The notes below the pieces were generated by a model. It saw nothing but the letters and a program-made list of their open reading frames with translations, was not told where the DNA came from and did no database searches. 64,000 nucleotides of DNA from Nostoc sp. B(2019) (GTDB taxonomy: Bacteria; Cyanobacteriota; Cyanobacteriia; Cyanobacteriales; Nostocaceae), in contig NZ_WVID01000005.1 in the NCBI RefSeq assembly GCF_010091925.1, positions 31,994 to 95,993 on the forward strand, written 5' to 3'. The translations under genes were made by a program, and so were the position numbers. Of this stretch, positions 8,764-17,938 are shown one piece after another (position 1 is the first letter of the stretch; each line of letters begins with the position of its first letter).

Positions 8764-9345
8764 CTAATTATCAGATAGCTTTTCTAGTTGTGGTATTAAA
8801 GCTGCAAAAGCCTTGCCCCGATGGCTAATTGACCTCTTCAATTCTCGCGTCATTTCAGCAAAGGTCAGTAGTTTCTCTGGAACGTAAAAAATTGGGTCGT
8901 AGCCAAAACCACTATTACCACGGGGTGCATGGAGAATTTCGCCGCGACAAATACCTTCAGCTTGTAATACGATCGCACCATCAGGACGAGCGATCGCCAC
9001 TACACAAACAAATTGGGCTTGTCGATTTTCTGCATCGCCTAGTTCCCGCAATACCCTAGCAATGCGTTCTGAGTCAGTTTTGCCATAACGTGCAGAATAC
9101 ACTCCTGGTGCGCCATCGAGAGCATCTACTTGCAAACCAGAATCATCGGCGATCGCCCACTGTCCTGTTACTTGTGCGACTTGGGAAGCTTTAAGACAAG
9201 CATTAGCTGTAAAGGTGTCGCCTGTCTCCTCAATTTCTAATTCTTCAGGTTTGAGAGTTAATTCCCAACCAGAATTTTCCAGGTAAGCTTGCATTTCCCG
9301 CAATTTACCTGGATTTCCTGTTGCTACTACGAGTAGTTTGGTCAT
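8764..9345 (-). CDS. rdgB: XTP/dITP diphosphatase (HAM1/RdgB)
   Basis: A 193-residue house-cleaning enzyme that hydrolyses XTP, ITP and dITP to monophosphates and so keeps deaminated purines out of nucleic acids. Motifs: ATGNPGKLREM (8-18), ADDSGLQVDALDGAPGVYSA (66-85) with the metal-binding Asp pair, GFGYDPIFYVPE (about 144-155) and SHRGKAF (about 173-179). Normal length, ATG start at 9345, cytoplasmic. It follows the phosphohexomutase gene on the same strand with a repeat-filled 94-bp gap. Confidence 0.96.
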   Translation of the reverse strand: MTKLLVVATGNPGKLREMQAYLENSGWELTLKPEELEIEETGDTFTANACLKASQVAQVTGQWAIADDSGLQVDALDGAPGVYSARYGKTDSERIARVLRELGDAENRQAQFVCVVAIARPDGAIVLQAEGICRGEILHAPRGNSGFGYDPIFYVPEKLLTFAEMTRELKRSISHRGKAFAALIPQLEKLSDN

Positions 9346-9347
9346 TG

Positions 9348-9430
9348 GTCAAGAGTCAAGGGTCAATGTCAACAGTCAAAAGTCAAGGAGCAAAAAAAAC
9401 TCTGGACTTTGGACTCTGGACTTTGGACTA
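9348..9430. repeat. Short tandem repeats (AGTCAA / GGACTTT types)
   Basis: Successive variants of GTCAAGAGTCAAGGGTCAA followed by CTCTGGACTTTGGACTCTGG fill the gap between two genes. STRR-like, no coding potential. The unit GTCAAAAGTCAA recurs at 16400-16425. Confidence 0.6.
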
Positions 9431-9439
9431 ATTTTACTT

Positions 9440-10876
9440 TTACTCTGCCCAGTGTTTCGCCCAAGCGAGAGTTTTATGAACTTGTTCGAGTGTAGGGGCT
9501 TCACAGTAGAGGCGTAAGACTGGTTCAGTACCGCTAAAGCGAATCATCAGCCAGCTTTTGTCAGCTAGACGATATTTGTAGCCGTCAATTGTTTGACAAT
9601 CAATCACTGCTTTACCAGCGATTTCCGTTAAGGGTTGGGTTTGCAATTGTTGCAAAAGACGCGATCGCACTTCCATACTTGCTAAGGGCAAATCAACGCG
9701 ATCATAAGCTGAGCTAAACCCTGTTTGTGTCTGCAAGTGGCGATAATACTCACCCAAATCTAACCCAGATTCGACGATCGCTTCTAGTACGTACAATGCT
9801 GACAGCAGTGCATCGCGTTCGGGAATATGGCTACCATAACCAATCCCTCCCGACTCTTCGCCACCCAGTAATACCTCTGCGGCTAACATTCTGTCAGCGA
9901 TGTATTTATAACCAACTGCTGTCTCAAATACTGACAAATTATGTAGTGATGCTACAAGAGGCATCAAATCAGAACCACTGACAGTTTTAACTATTTCACC
10001 CTTGAAGCCGCGCCGTAAGGTTAAGTGGTCGATTAATATCGGGATTAACACTTGGGAACTCAAGAAGTTAGCTTCTCCATCCACAGCGGCGATGCGATCG
10101 CAGTCCCCATCAAATACCAACCCCACTGTTAAACCTGATTTATCCGTTTCTCGGTGAGTTTTGATAACTTCAAATAGACGCGAAAGATATTTAGGCAAGG
10201 GTTCCGGCGCACCACCACCAAATAAGGGGTCACGTTCGCTGTTGATTTCTTTGACTTTATCGCCTAGTAATCTTGGTAGTCCGCCAGCAGCAGCGCCATG
10301 CATGACATCAGCAAATAAAGTTAGTTTGCCAGAGGCGATCGCTTCCCGAATCTTGGCAATATCAACTTTACCTTCTAGTGCTTCGGTATAGCTAGGCCAA
10401 GGATCGAATTTCTCTTGCTTGCCTGGGGTAGCTGTTGAGGGTACTCTCTCTGACAACAGCGCTTCTATCTCCTTTGTGACTTCTGGCGGTACAGATCCAC
10501 CAAAAGAACCCTTGACTTTTAAGCCCAGATATATACCTGGATTATGACTTGCGGTAATTACTAACGCCCCCAAAGCATTAAGTTGCTTTGCCGCCCAGCT
10601 AAATGCTGGAGTTGGGGCAAAGGTTTCGCTGAGTAAAACATCAAATCCGATAGCGGTAACAGTATCGGCAACAGCACGAGCAAAGTCTTCAGCCATAAAT
10701 CGGCGATCATAACCGACAATGATCGTCCGGCTACCGACCGTAGAATAATATGTATTATATAATACTTTTGCTGCGGCTGTCGCGACCAGGGCTAGACGTT
10801 CAAAGGTGAATTCATCACCAATGATGCCCCGCCAGCCGTCTGTACCAAACTTGATTGAGTTAGTTACAACTGGCAT
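9440..10876 (-). CDS. Phosphoglucomutase/phosphomannomutase family protein
   Basis: A 478-residue alpha-D-phosphohexomutase that moves phosphate between C6 and C1 of a hexose. Motifs: TASHNPG with the phosphoserine Ser110, the metal loop DGDCDR (Asp256, 258, 260), sugar-binding GGEESGGIG (about 340) and the C-terminal phosphate site RFSGTEP (about 443-449). It could serve glycogen, sucrose or nucleotide-sugar synthesis; sequence alone does not separate glucose from mannose specificity. ATG start at 10876. Confidence 0.92.
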   Translation of the reverse strand: MPVVTNSIKFGTDGWRGIIGDEFTFERLALVATAAAKVLYNTYYSTVGSRTIIVGYDRRFMAEDFARAVADTVTAIGFDVLLSETFAPTPAFSWAAKQLNALGALVITASHNPGIYLGLKVKGSFGGSVPPEVTKEIEALLSERVPSTATPGKQEKFDPWPSYTEALEGKVDIAKIREAIASGKLTLFADVMHGAAAGGLPRLLGDKVKEINSERDPLFGGGAPEPLPKYLSRLFEVIKTHRETDKSGLTVGLVFDGDCDRIAAVDGEANFLSSQVLIPILIDHLTLRRGFKGEIVKTVSGSDLMPLVASLHNLSVFETAVGYKYIADRMLAAEVLLGGEESGGIGYGSHIPERDALLSALYVLEAIVESGLDLGEYYRHLQTQTGFSSAYDRVDLPLASMEVRSRLLQQLQTQPLTEIAGKAVIDCQTIDGYKYRLADKSWLMIRFSGTEPVLRLYCEAPTLEQVHKTLAWAKHWAE

Positions 10877-11013
10877 CTAAGTATCCTAACTGTCTACTTG
10901 AAGATTTTAGCATTTATACAGGGTGCAATGTAAAAAAAAGATATAGTAAAAATATGTACGTAACAATTTTGAGCTACAGGTGGTGTTATCCCAGTTAGAA
11001 CGCAAATATTAAT

Positions 11014-11043
11014 AATCCTTAATAGTGTCTACTATTAAGGATT
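11014..11043 (-). terminator. Hairpin downstream of the ParM-like operon
   Basis: A perfect 12-bp stem: AATCCTTAATAG (11014-11025) with CTATTAAGGATT (11032-11043), 6-nt loop. It lies 40 bp past the stop of the 161-residue gene. The following minus-strand sequence is AT-rich but not a clean T-run. Confidence 0.6.
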
Positions 11044-11083
11044 GTTGACTGGAGCAAAAGATGCTCACAAACCTGATTGTTCC

Positions 11084-11569
11084 TTAAAAATCATCAAGAA
11101 ACTGGCTAAGGCGACTGATGACAGGGTCAACCTCTTGAGGAGGGGTAGCAGCAGTGTAAGAAGTATTCATTGATACATCTGATACTGGTTGATTTGGGGA
11201 CTGAATGATTGATCGCTCATTGACAATAAGCGCCAATTGTGACACTTGTTGACTAAGTTGCATTATATGGCGTTCCATCGCCTCCAAACGATTGTATTCC
11301 TTGGCAAAAAAACGTTCCTCAAGGCCAGCCACTTGACGTTGCAGTTCACCGATTTGTTGTTCAACCGATGCTGTTGCTGCGGTTTTTGAACCAGGTCTTA
11401 CAGATTCCGGTACACATAAAGATTGCCACAGGGCTTCTTTACAGAGGTCACTGAAAGTCTTGTCGGGTTGTTTTTCTAAATGGCTTTCCACTTGTGCTAA
11501 CAAGCTTTCATCAGCAACCCCTGGGTTGAACGTAACGGATTTAACTACCTTTTTTGACCATTGGAACAT
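11084..11569 (-). CDS. ParR-like partner of the ParM-like actin (RHH-type N-terminus)
   Basis: A 161-residue protein. Residues 11-52 (start VTFNPG, then ESLLAQVESHLEK and TFSDLCKEALWQSL) resemble a ribbon-helix-helix DNA-binding unit. Residues 75-125 form a coiled coil (EQQIGELQRQVAGLEERF). The tail ends in a hydrophobic/acidic peptide (ISRLSQFLDDF), the sort of C-terminal tail by which ParR proteins contact ParM filaments. It starts 5 bp after the ParM-like stop, a two-gene operon. The ParR role is inferred from fold, tail and position. Also possible: a cyanobacteria-specific filament regulator. Confidence 0.7.
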   Translation of the reverse strand: MFQWSKKVVKSVTFNPGVADESLLAQVESHLEKQPDKTFSDLCKEALWQSLCVPESVRPGSKTAATASVEQQIGELQRQVAGLEERFFAKEYNRLEAMERHIMQLSQQVSQLALIVNERSIIQSPNQPVSDVSMNTSYTAATPPQEVDPVISRLSQFLDDF

Positions 11570-11574
11570 CAGTT

Positions 11575-12729
11575 TTAGGCCCTAGAAGAGCGACTGGAGG
11601 ACAATTGTGCCTCTCCATAAATATACTGCCCCAAGGCATTCGCCTGTCGAGAAGGTGCAGCTAAATGGGCGCTAATCTTTGCCTCTTTGAGCAACCGTTG
11701 AACATCTTCCCAGAAAAACTCACCACCACCTCCAGTGAGAATCACATCTGTGACGCGCTCTGGCAACCAGGCTAGCACGCGGCTACAGATTTCTCTAGAA
11801 AACATCTCTGTGAGGTTGGGGAGAAAATCATCTAGGTTGGCGGGCTTGCTAGCGCCTTTAGGACGATAAAAACGCTCACCCTTGGGTTTGTTAACAGCGG
11901 AAATCAAAGCCAGAGATTGACTATCTGCTCCTTGGATTTCGGCAGCTACTAGTTCATAAAACTTGTTCATACCGAAGTCTTCACTCTTAGAAGCACCTCG
12001 TGCAAAGCGGAAGTTATCTACCATTAAAAGATCGACGGTTTGATGCCCAATATCAACGATCGCCACCGATATTTTCGTAAAATCGGGAACAGTAGTACTC
12101 TTTTTCGGTTGAGCTTCAGACCATAGAAGGCTGCCGTAGCCTTCTGGCATTACCCATACCTTGTTGACGTTCAGCGACACAGATTCGCCTCGGAAGTTCA
12201 ACACATGAGGGCCACCTACTTGGCTGATTAATTGTGCTTTTTCCTTTTCAAACTGCTCTAAGGAGAGGAAAGGCAGACCAAGTACAACAGAAATCTCATC
12301 TTTGAGTTTGAAGTAGCCGGCACATGCCAAAACTTTTACCAGTGCAGCCTCTACCTTAGATTGTCCGACTCCTAGATTCGCCCCAAAATCTGCTGCCAGT
12401 TGACCGACAGCATATCCATTGCCTTGATACTCCAACCACAAATCCATTAAAGGGTCAGTAGCTCTGGCTTCAAAAACGCCCCCACGCACCTGTTCTATTG
12501 ACATTTGCTTGACGTTGGCAGGTATAAACACCACACTGTTGGGTTCACGACTCACACAAGTCTTTGTGGAAGTTCTGCCTAAATCAACACTCAGAATTGT
12601 TTTCCCTGAACCGATGCCGTTGCCTGGCTTGGGAGTATTAACAGCATTTATGGGAGTTGACGCCGACACTCTATTCATTGGTATAGCAGCGGCATTCATT
12701 GGGGTAGCGGCGGAAGGTTGGTCTGTCAT
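11575..12729 (-). CDS. ParM/StbA-like actin-family ATPase
   Basis: A 384-residue actin-fold protein. After a low-complexity Thr/Ala/Asn leader (1-40), phosphate loop 1 is ILSVDLGRTSTK (about 45-56), phosphate loop 2 is VAIVDIGHQTVDLLM (about 224-238) and the adenosine motif is DVILTGGGGEFFW (about 334-346). This matches the ParM/StbA and archaeal-type actin families, which form filaments that push or segregate DNA. Here it lies among chromosomal housekeeping genes, so the cargo is unknown. ATG start at 12729. Confidence 0.88.
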   Translation of the reverse strand: MTDQPSAATPMNAAAIPMNRVSASTPINAVNTPKPGNGIGSGKTILSVDLGRTSTKTCVSREPNSVVFIPANVKQMSIEQVRGGVFEARATDPLMDLWLEYQGNGYAVGQLAADFGANLGVGQSKVEAALVKVLACAGYFKLKDEISVVLGLPFLSLEQFEKEKAQLISQVGGPHVLNFRGESVSLNVNKVWVMPEGYGSLLWSEAQPKKSTTVPDFTKISVAIVDIGHQTVDLLMVDNFRFARGASKSEDFGMNKFYELVAAEIQGADSQSLALISAVNKPKGERFYRPKGASKPANLDDFLPNLTEMFSREICSRVLAWLPERVTDVILTGGGGEFFWEDVQRLLKEAKISAHLAAPSRQANALGQYIYGEAQLSSSRSSRA

Positions 12730-12791
12730 GAAAGCTCCTAGTCTGAACTTAACTGTAAAAAGTTGTCAATGCTCATCTTACAAAAATGCGA

Positions 12792-12813
12792 GCAACCAGA
12801 AATTTTTGGTTGC
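12792..12813. promoter_or_regulatory. Inverted repeat upstream of the ParM-like operon
   Basis: GCAACCA (12792-12798) pairs with TGGTTGC (12807-12813) around an AT-rich 8-nt centre, about 63 bp before the ParM-like start. It could be an operator for the ribbon-helix-helix partner. It is a single copy, not an iteron array. Function inferred only. Confidence 0.35.
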
Positions 12814-12851
12814 GTCAAGTGTAGCTAGAAATACGCCAAAAATTAATTTGG

Positions 12852-12930
12852 GCGATACCTTCTCTGCGAGACGCTGCTTCATAGCTTGCTTCCCCGTTCG
12901 AGCAGCGTTCCGTAGGGAAGGAGTACGGTG
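12852..12930. repeat. Degenerate copy of the GCGAT...GAGACGCT dispersed repeat
   Basis: Contains GGCGATACCTTCTCTGCGAG and ACGCTGCTTC, then arms around GAGCAGCGTTCCGTAGGGAAG. It is a shuffled relative of the palindromic repeats at 23596-23651 and 29003-29058. No coding function supported. Confidence 0.5.
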
Positions 12931-13024
12931 AACTTTGCCAACACGCATTTAGTATTATTTGGCATAGTGTATGCGAATTTTGCCCGGATGTAACCCCTGG
13001 CTTCAAAGCAAAAGCGGCTGTGTT

Positions 13025-13639
13025 TCATCTTCTGATGCGTTTTAGCTGGCGCTTGAGTATCCAGGCAACAAATACTAGAACCAGACTCCCAAACACGATT
13101 TTAGATACCGGAGCAAGATACTTGTCCACAAGTTCATATTGACTACCTAATACGTACCCTGAGTATGTTAGCAAACCTACCCAAGCAGCGCTACCTAGAG
13201 TTGTATAAAATAGGAACGGCAGCAAATGCATATTGGTGATACCTGCTGGAACAGAAATCAAGGTACGGATTCCTGGCACAAGCCGACCAATAAGTACTGC
13301 TTTGTTACCTTGTCTATCAAACCAGCGTGTTGCCTTGGCAATATCTTTGCTGGATATAGCCAGCCATCTGCCATACCTATCAGCCCAGGCTTTCAAACGT
13401 TCTTCATCTAAGAATTTACCTGGATAGTACCAGATTAATGCCCCCAGTACCGAACCCACTAGCCCCGCCAAAAATACGCCAATGATATTGAGCTTGTGCG
13501 GAGTTGCTCGTGCTGTAAATCCTGCCAGTGGCATAATCAATTCTGAAGGAATAGGGGGAAAGAGGTTCTCTACGAACATCAGCAGGGCGATTCCCAAATA
13601 ACCCATGTAGTTGATAGTATTGGTTATCCATTCAAGCAT
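13025..13639 (-). CDS. DedA-family membrane protein
   Basis: A 204-residue integral membrane protein of the DedA/VTT family, implicated in lipid (undecaprenyl phosphate or phosphatidylethanolamine) translocation and membrane homeostasis. It shows ENLFPPIPSELIMPLAGF (about 24-41), the buried loop with conserved Glu and Pro, and the hallmark GRLVPGIRTLISVPAG (about 118-133) with its essential Arg pair. Several hydrophobic helices and a basic C-terminus follow. ATG start at 13639, monocistronic. Confidence 0.92.
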   Translation of the reverse strand: MLEWITNTINYMGYLGIALLMFVENLFPPIPSELIMPLAGFTARATPHKLNIIGVFLAGLVGSVLGALIWYYPGKFLDEERLKAWADRYGRWLAISSKDIAKATRWFDRQGNKAVLIGRLVPGIRTLISVPAGITNMHLLPFLFYTTLGSAAWVGLLTYSGYVLGSQYELVDKYLAPVSKIVFGSLVLVFVAWILKRQLKRIRR

Positions 13640-13969
13640 TGAGACAATTCCTGAAATTGTTGCACTAATTTTATTGCTAAATTCAGTGTTAGCTTTCGCA
13701 AAAGTTAATCATCCACGCTTGTGAGAGTCAAAGTAACTTAGCTGCAATCAAATTTGCACTGAACTCAGACACATACAGAAGGGAGTGGAAAGGAAGTTTT
13801 AGTTTCAAAACTTTAGATCCCCCTTAGCCCACTTATTAAAGGGCTAGGGGGGATCTAAATAGGGCAAATTTGAAAATATACTCCAGAGTTGCTTCTAAAA
13901 TTGGGGTTATGGGGGAGGAAATTAGATAACGACTATGTTTCTCTATCTTTCCATCTCCCCTATCTTTTT
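13640..13969. other. Intergenic, 330 bp
   Basis: Holds the palindrome at 13813-13858 and otherwise no gene that I can support; short open frames here lack motifs and overlap the repeat. Confidence 0.4.
13813..13858. repeat. Dispersed long palindrome (TAGATCCCCC type)
   Basis: TTAGATCCCCCTTAGCCC (13813-13830) is nearly complementary to GGGCTAGGGGGGATCTAA (13841-13858) with a 10-nt loop. This is a common intergenic palindrome type in Nostoc and has no T-run, so it is probably a non-autonomous dispersed repeat. Confidence 0.65.
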
Positions 13970-15040
13970 TTAGACTGTCGGCGTCAATGATTGTACTCTC
14001 TGTTCCGATTGCCAGTCTAATGGATTCCAAACTCGATCTTCCAAAGCCATCTGCTCAATTAAACTTGCCAATCTGAGAGCTTTAAGAGCTTGTTCACCAC
14101 CCACTGAAGGTTGATTACCACCATGTACACAGTTGACAAAATGTTCTAACTCTGCACTCAGAGGTTGAACATTACTGGTGTAAACTTTTTCAATCACACC
14201 ATCCTGCCTATAAAGTACTTGTCGGTGGTCGTTCAGAGAGTTAGCCGTCGTTTGTCGGTGAATCAAAATTTCATTCTTGAGAAAATCTGCCTCAGTGAAT
14301 GAGTTTTTACAATGGGCGACAATCCGGCGGATTTTTCGGTGAGTAACTTTACTGGCAGTTAAAGTAGCGACAATGCCATTAGCAAAACCCAAAGTGGCAG
14401 TGACGTAATCTAAATAACCAGAGTCTAGGGCACGAGAACCGCTAGCGGTTAATTTTACTACTGGGGAGGCGGCTAATTCCAAAAGTAGGTCAATGTCGTG
14501 GATCATTAAATCCAGCACAACCGACACATCATTTGCCCGATCTGAGTAAGGACTCATACGGTGAGCTTCTAGCGCCAGCAATTCTTCAGTTTTCAGCACT
14601 TGGCTCAGCTCTCTAAATGCTGGATTGAAGCGCTCAATATGACCTACTTGCAGGATACACTGAGACTCAGCTGCGGCATTTACCAGGGATTCTGCCTCAG
14701 AAATACTTGCAGCGATCGGTTTTTCAACTAAAACATGAATTCCCGCTAAAAGACAGTTAATGCCCACTGCGTAGTGTAGGCGGGTGGGAACTGCCACGCA
14801 AACTGCTTCTACAAGGGGTAGCAAGTCACAGTAGTCTTCAAAAAAACGCACTTTGTATTTACTGGCGGTTTCTAATCCCCGCTCGACGTTGATATCTGCC
14901 ACTCCGACTAGTTCAACATCTTTCATTGAACTCAGCACGCGAGCGTGATGTTGTCCCATGTTACCCACCCCAATCACGCCTATGCGGATCGGTCGTGGCT
15001 GGTTGCGCTGTGTATATGGATTCGGTTCTGCCACTGACAT
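13970..15040 (-). CDS. Gfo/Idh/MocA-family NAD(P)-dependent oxidoreductase
   Basis: A Rossmann dehydrogenase of 356 residues from ATG 15040; the frame is open back to a TTG at 15076, but the ATG starts the more plausible N-terminus MSVAEP. The dinucleotide motif is IGVIGVGNMGQHHARV (about 20-35) and the catalytic-region motif VLVEKPIA follows around residue 110. The C-terminal sheet domain binds a sugar or related substrate that cannot be told from sequence. Close homologues often work in sugar-nucleotide or cyclitol oxidation. Monocistronic. Confidence 0.88.
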   Translation of the reverse strand: MSVAEPNPYTQRNQPRPIRIGVIGVGNMGQHHARVLSSMKDVELVGVADINVERGLETASKYKVRFFEDYCDLLPLVEAVCVAVPTRLHYAVGINCLLAGIHVLVEKPIAASISEAESLVNAAAESQCILQVGHIERFNPAFRELSQVLKTEELLALEAHRMSPYSDRANDVSVVLDLMIHDIDLLLELAASPVVKLTASGSRALDSGYLDYVTATLGFANGIVATLTASKVTHRKIRRIVAHCKNSFTEADFLKNEILIHRQTTANSLNDHRQVLYRQDGVIEKVYTSNVQPLSAELEHFVNCVHGGNQPSVGGEQALKALRLASLIEQMALEDRVWNPLDWQSEQRVQSLTPTV

Positions 15041-15722
15041 GCTATCTTGCACTATTATTCTCTCCTCAACCACCAAATTTAGAGACGCTACGGTCGTTGG
15101 CGTTTATACTTAACGGCCAGTTGTGATCCGTCTAAAACCATCCAGATGGTAACATAGAGGCTCTGTTTATGAAGAATTTCAAAGTTTGCGATCAGTTCCC
15201 GCAATCTGGCTATCTTTTGTATAAACAAGTCAAGATTAAGCAATTTTTTGTACAAAGTGCAAAAACTAGATGTCTCTTTATTAACTTTTAAAACTACGTA
15301 ATACCTCAGTAGAAATTCTCTAAAGTTCTGATAGTCCCAAGCCTTAAATTTAATTTTTATTGAGGTGGCATTTAGGCAATTCATTACCAGGCTCAATATC
15401 AAATTGATACTATTGAAAATGGAGAACTTTTTTGTGAGTAAAATAACAAAATGCTCAAAATGTCACACTGAGATCGGTTTCTTCAGAGAGCTTGTATTAG
15501 GAATTGCCGCGATTAATGCTTAAAGTGATTTTTGCATAATTATTTGCAGTACTCAGCGATCGCCCAAGGGGCAGTGGTAAAGCTAATCGCACCAATTTTT
15601 CAGAGAAACTTGTATGGATATTTTCTTTAATTAATACTAGTTACAAAGCGTCTTGAGCATTGGTTTCCGGTATTTTATTGAAGTGTGATTGAGCGATTTT
15701 AATTTCAAGATTTAAAACTGAA
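15041..15722. other. Long intergenic region (680 bp)
   Basis: No gene supported. A 104-codon frame on the minus strand (15088-15402) has no recognisable motif and an odd composition. One HIP1-like GCGATCGC lies near 15557. The last part is AT-rich and presumably promotes queC. I see no preQ1 riboswitch signature in front of queC. Confidence 0.4.
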
Positions 15723-16397
15723 ATGAAAGCTGTAATTCTGTTGTCGGGTGGCTTAGACTCTTCCACAATTTTGTACAAAGCTAAAGCTGATGGCTGTGAA
15801 TGCCATGCCATTTCCTTTGATTACCAGCAGCGACATCGGCGAGAGTTAGAGTCAGCCTTCCTCATCGCCCAAAAAGCTGGAGTCGTAAAACATCAGGTGG
15901 TTAATTTTGACTTACGGCAATGGGGCGGTTCAGCACTTACAGACGACGCTATTGATTTACCCCAGGAGCGTTCCCTAGATGAAATGTCTCAAAATATTCC
16001 TGTAACCTATGTCCCTGCTCGTAATACTATATTTTTAAGCTTTGCCCTTGGCTACGCTGAGGCGATCGCTGCTGAACGTGTTTATATCGGTGTCAACGCC
16101 TTAGATTACTCTGGATACCCTGACTGTCGCCCCGACTATATCCAGGCAATGCAGGAAGTTTTTCGCCTGGGAACCAAACAAGGGCGTGAAGGACAACCAA
16201 TAAGTATTGTTGCACCCCTAATAAACCTGAAAAAAACCGAAATTATCCAACTGGGAAACCAATTGGGAGTTCCTTGGGAGCTAACTTGGTCTTGCTATGC
16301 CGGTGGTGATGTCGCTTGCGGTGTCTGTGATTCTTGCCGCTTGCGATTAGCAGCTTTTGCCGAATTGGAATTAAAAGACCCGCTTCCTTATGCTTGA
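15723..16397 (+). CDS. queC: 7-cyano-7-deazaguanine synthase
   Basis: A 224-residue enzyme that converts 7-carboxy-7-deazaguanine to preQ0 with ATP and ammonia in queuosine/7-deazaguanine synthesis. The adenylation P-loop LLSGGLDSST is at residues 6-15, FDYQQRHRRE at about 33-42, and the zinc site is Cys191, Cys199, Cys202 and Cys205 (CYAGGDVACGVCDSC). Normal length. ATG start with little Shine-Dalgarno complementarity, as often in cyanobacteria. No other que gene is adjacent. Confidence 0.96.
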   Translation: MKAVILLSGGLDSSTILYKAKADGCECHAISFDYQQRHRRELESAFLIAQKAGVVKHQVVNFDLRQWGGSALTDDAIDLPQERSLDEMSQNIPVTYVPARNTIFLSFALGYAEAIAAERVYIGVNALDYSGYPDCRPDYIQAMQEVFRLGTKQGREGQPISIVAPLINLKKTEIIQLGNQLGVPWELTWSCYAGGDVACGVCDSCRLRLAAFAELELKDPLPYA

Positions 16398-16472
16398 GTG
16401 CTGAGTCAAGAGTCAAAAGTCAAAAGTTATTTTCTCACCTCTGCTCCCTTGCTCCTCTGCTCCCCTGACTCC

Positions 16473-17819
16473 TTACTCCTCCAAACGTCGCAGTTGGATT
16501 TGGTGCAGACGCGGCCCAACAACTGACATCACAGTAAATTCAAGATTTTCATAGAATAACGTTTCGCCTTTGGCGGGAATTTTCTGCAACTGGTACAGCA
16601 AAAAGCCCCCTAATGTCTGGTATTCTCTCGTCAAGGGCAAATTGAGATGCAAAACTTCGTTAAGGTCTTCAAGATTGATCTGCGCCTGCACCAGAAATTT
16701 CTGCTCATCTAACATCTGGATTAACAAGTCATCACTGCTTTCAGGTTCACTGGCGTCGCCGATGATTTCAGCAATAACGTCTTTGATCGTCACCAGTCCT
16801 ACAGTACCGCCAAATTCATTTACTACCATGACCATAGCTGATTTCTCTTGCTGCATCATTGGCAAAAGTTCACTCAAGGATGTATGTTCTGGGACAAACT
16901 GGGCTGGACGCATCCAAGGTTGAATCTGTGTTTCTAAAGACAGCTTTCCTACAGCCAGAGGTTTTGCCAGATCTTTAAAGTAGACAATGCCGCGAATGTT
17001 ATCTAAAGATTCACCAATCACAGGATAGCGGGAGTGACCACTAGAAGCCATTTCTGTTAGTAATGTCTGGAAAGTAGCGTCTTTTGGCAGTGCTACAATA
17101 CTGGTGCGAGGAATCATCACAGCTTGCGCCGTTACATCGCTAAACTCAAAGACATTATTGAGCAGTTCTCGCTCTGAAAGTTCTAAACCAGTAGATTCGC
17201 GTTCTGTAGAGATAATCAGTTGCAATTCTTCTGGAGTAACAGGTGGCCTCCAGCTTTGACCTGTGTATTGGATGCCAAAAATTCGTAATAGACAGCGGGT
17301 TGATTGGTTGAGAATCCAAATAAAAGGTCTGAAAAAACGTACGATCGCTTTTACTGAAGGCCCCAAAAACCGAGCCAGCTGTTCTGAGTACAGCATAGCC
17401 AACGATTTGGGACATAGTTCCCCTAAAACAATTTGCAAATAGGCAATTAGAAAAAAGGCGATCGGAATTGATAACGAATGAGCCATGAAAGCACTCATTC
17501 CACTGGGTAAAGGCAAGGATTTTAGCCATGCGTCCACCAACACGACAATCGTACTTTCTCCAATCCATCCCAACGCCAAACTAGAGAGGGTAATTCCTAA
17601 CTGGGTTGTAGATAGCAGTCTATCAATACTGCGTTGCAGTGTTTCGACAGCGATCGCTGGGATATCACCAGCCTCAACTAGCTGGTGAATGCGCGATCGC
17701 CGCACGCTCACCATCGAAAACTCTGCTGTTACAAAAAAGGCATTTATCGCAATCAGCAGTAGCACTGACAACAATCGCAGCCCCACATCTGTCCAAATTA
17801 ATCTAGGAAAACCACTCAC
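16473..17819 (-). CDS. CNNM/CBS-domain (hemolysin-like) membrane protein
   Basis: About 448 residues. A CNNM (DUF21) membrane domain with hydrophobic helices covers about 1-190, two CBS domains about 205-335 (MIPRTSIVALPKD, then the HTSLSELLPMM region) and a CorC/HlyC C-terminal domain about 350-445. This family is linked to Mg2+/Co2+ efflux or sensing; CBS pairs bind adenine nucleotides. No ATG is available: GTG at 17819 or TTG at 17825, because a stop in frame lies just upstream. The old name hemolysin is misleading. Confidence 0.9.
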   Translation of the reverse strand: MSGFPRLIWTDVGLRLLSVLLLIAINAFFVTAEFSMVSVRRSRIHQLVEAGDIPAIAVETLQRSIDRLLSTTQLGITLSSLALGWIGESTIVVLVDAWLKSLPLPSGMSAFMAHSLSIPIAFFLIAYLQIVLGELCPKSLAMLYSEQLARFLGPSVKAIVRFFRPFIWILNQSTRCLLRIFGIQYTGQSWRPPVTPEELQLIISTERESTGLELSERELLNNVFEFSDVTAQAVMIPRTSIVALPKDATFQTLLTEMASSGHSRYPVIGESLDNIRGIVYFKDLAKPLAVGKLSLETQIQPWMRPAQFVPEHTSLSELLPMMQQEKSAMVMVVNEFGGTVGLVTIKDVIAEIIGDASEPESSDDLLIQMLDEQKFLVQAQINLEDLNEVLHLNLPLTREYQTLGGFLLYQLQKIPAKGETLFYENLEFTVMSVVGPRLHQIQLRRLEE

Positions 17820-17864
17820 CGCCAAAGCTCATGTAATACTCACGCCCCCATTGAAAGGGATCAA

Positions 17865-17927
17865 GGACTAGGTATCGGGTATTGGGAAGAATTCAATCCC
17901 CAGTTCCCAATCCCTAGTACCTAGTCC
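17865..17927. repeat. Imperfect inverted repeat of STRR type
   Basis: GGACTAGGTA (17865-17874) pairs with TACCTAGTCC (17918-17927) and ATTGGGAA (17881-17888) with TTCCCAAT (17904-17911). The arms are built from the heptamer units seen at 1598-1722. It may form a hairpin between two minus-strand genes; no T-run. Confidence 0.55.
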
Positions 17928-17938
17928 CCAGACTCCTC

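Noticed and set aside
12815-13006. 63-codon minus-strand frame upstream of the ParM-like gene
   Set aside because: It runs through a degenerate dispersed repeat and shows no motif.
12730-13024. parC-like centromere for the ParM-like pair
   Set aside because: I found no set of direct repeats (iterons), only one inverted repeat and a dispersed-repeat remnant.
15088-15402. 104-codon minus-strand frame in the long gap before queC
   Set aside because: Composition and lack of any motif argue against a gene; no ribosome site is seen. A rare lineage-specific gene cannot be fully excluded.
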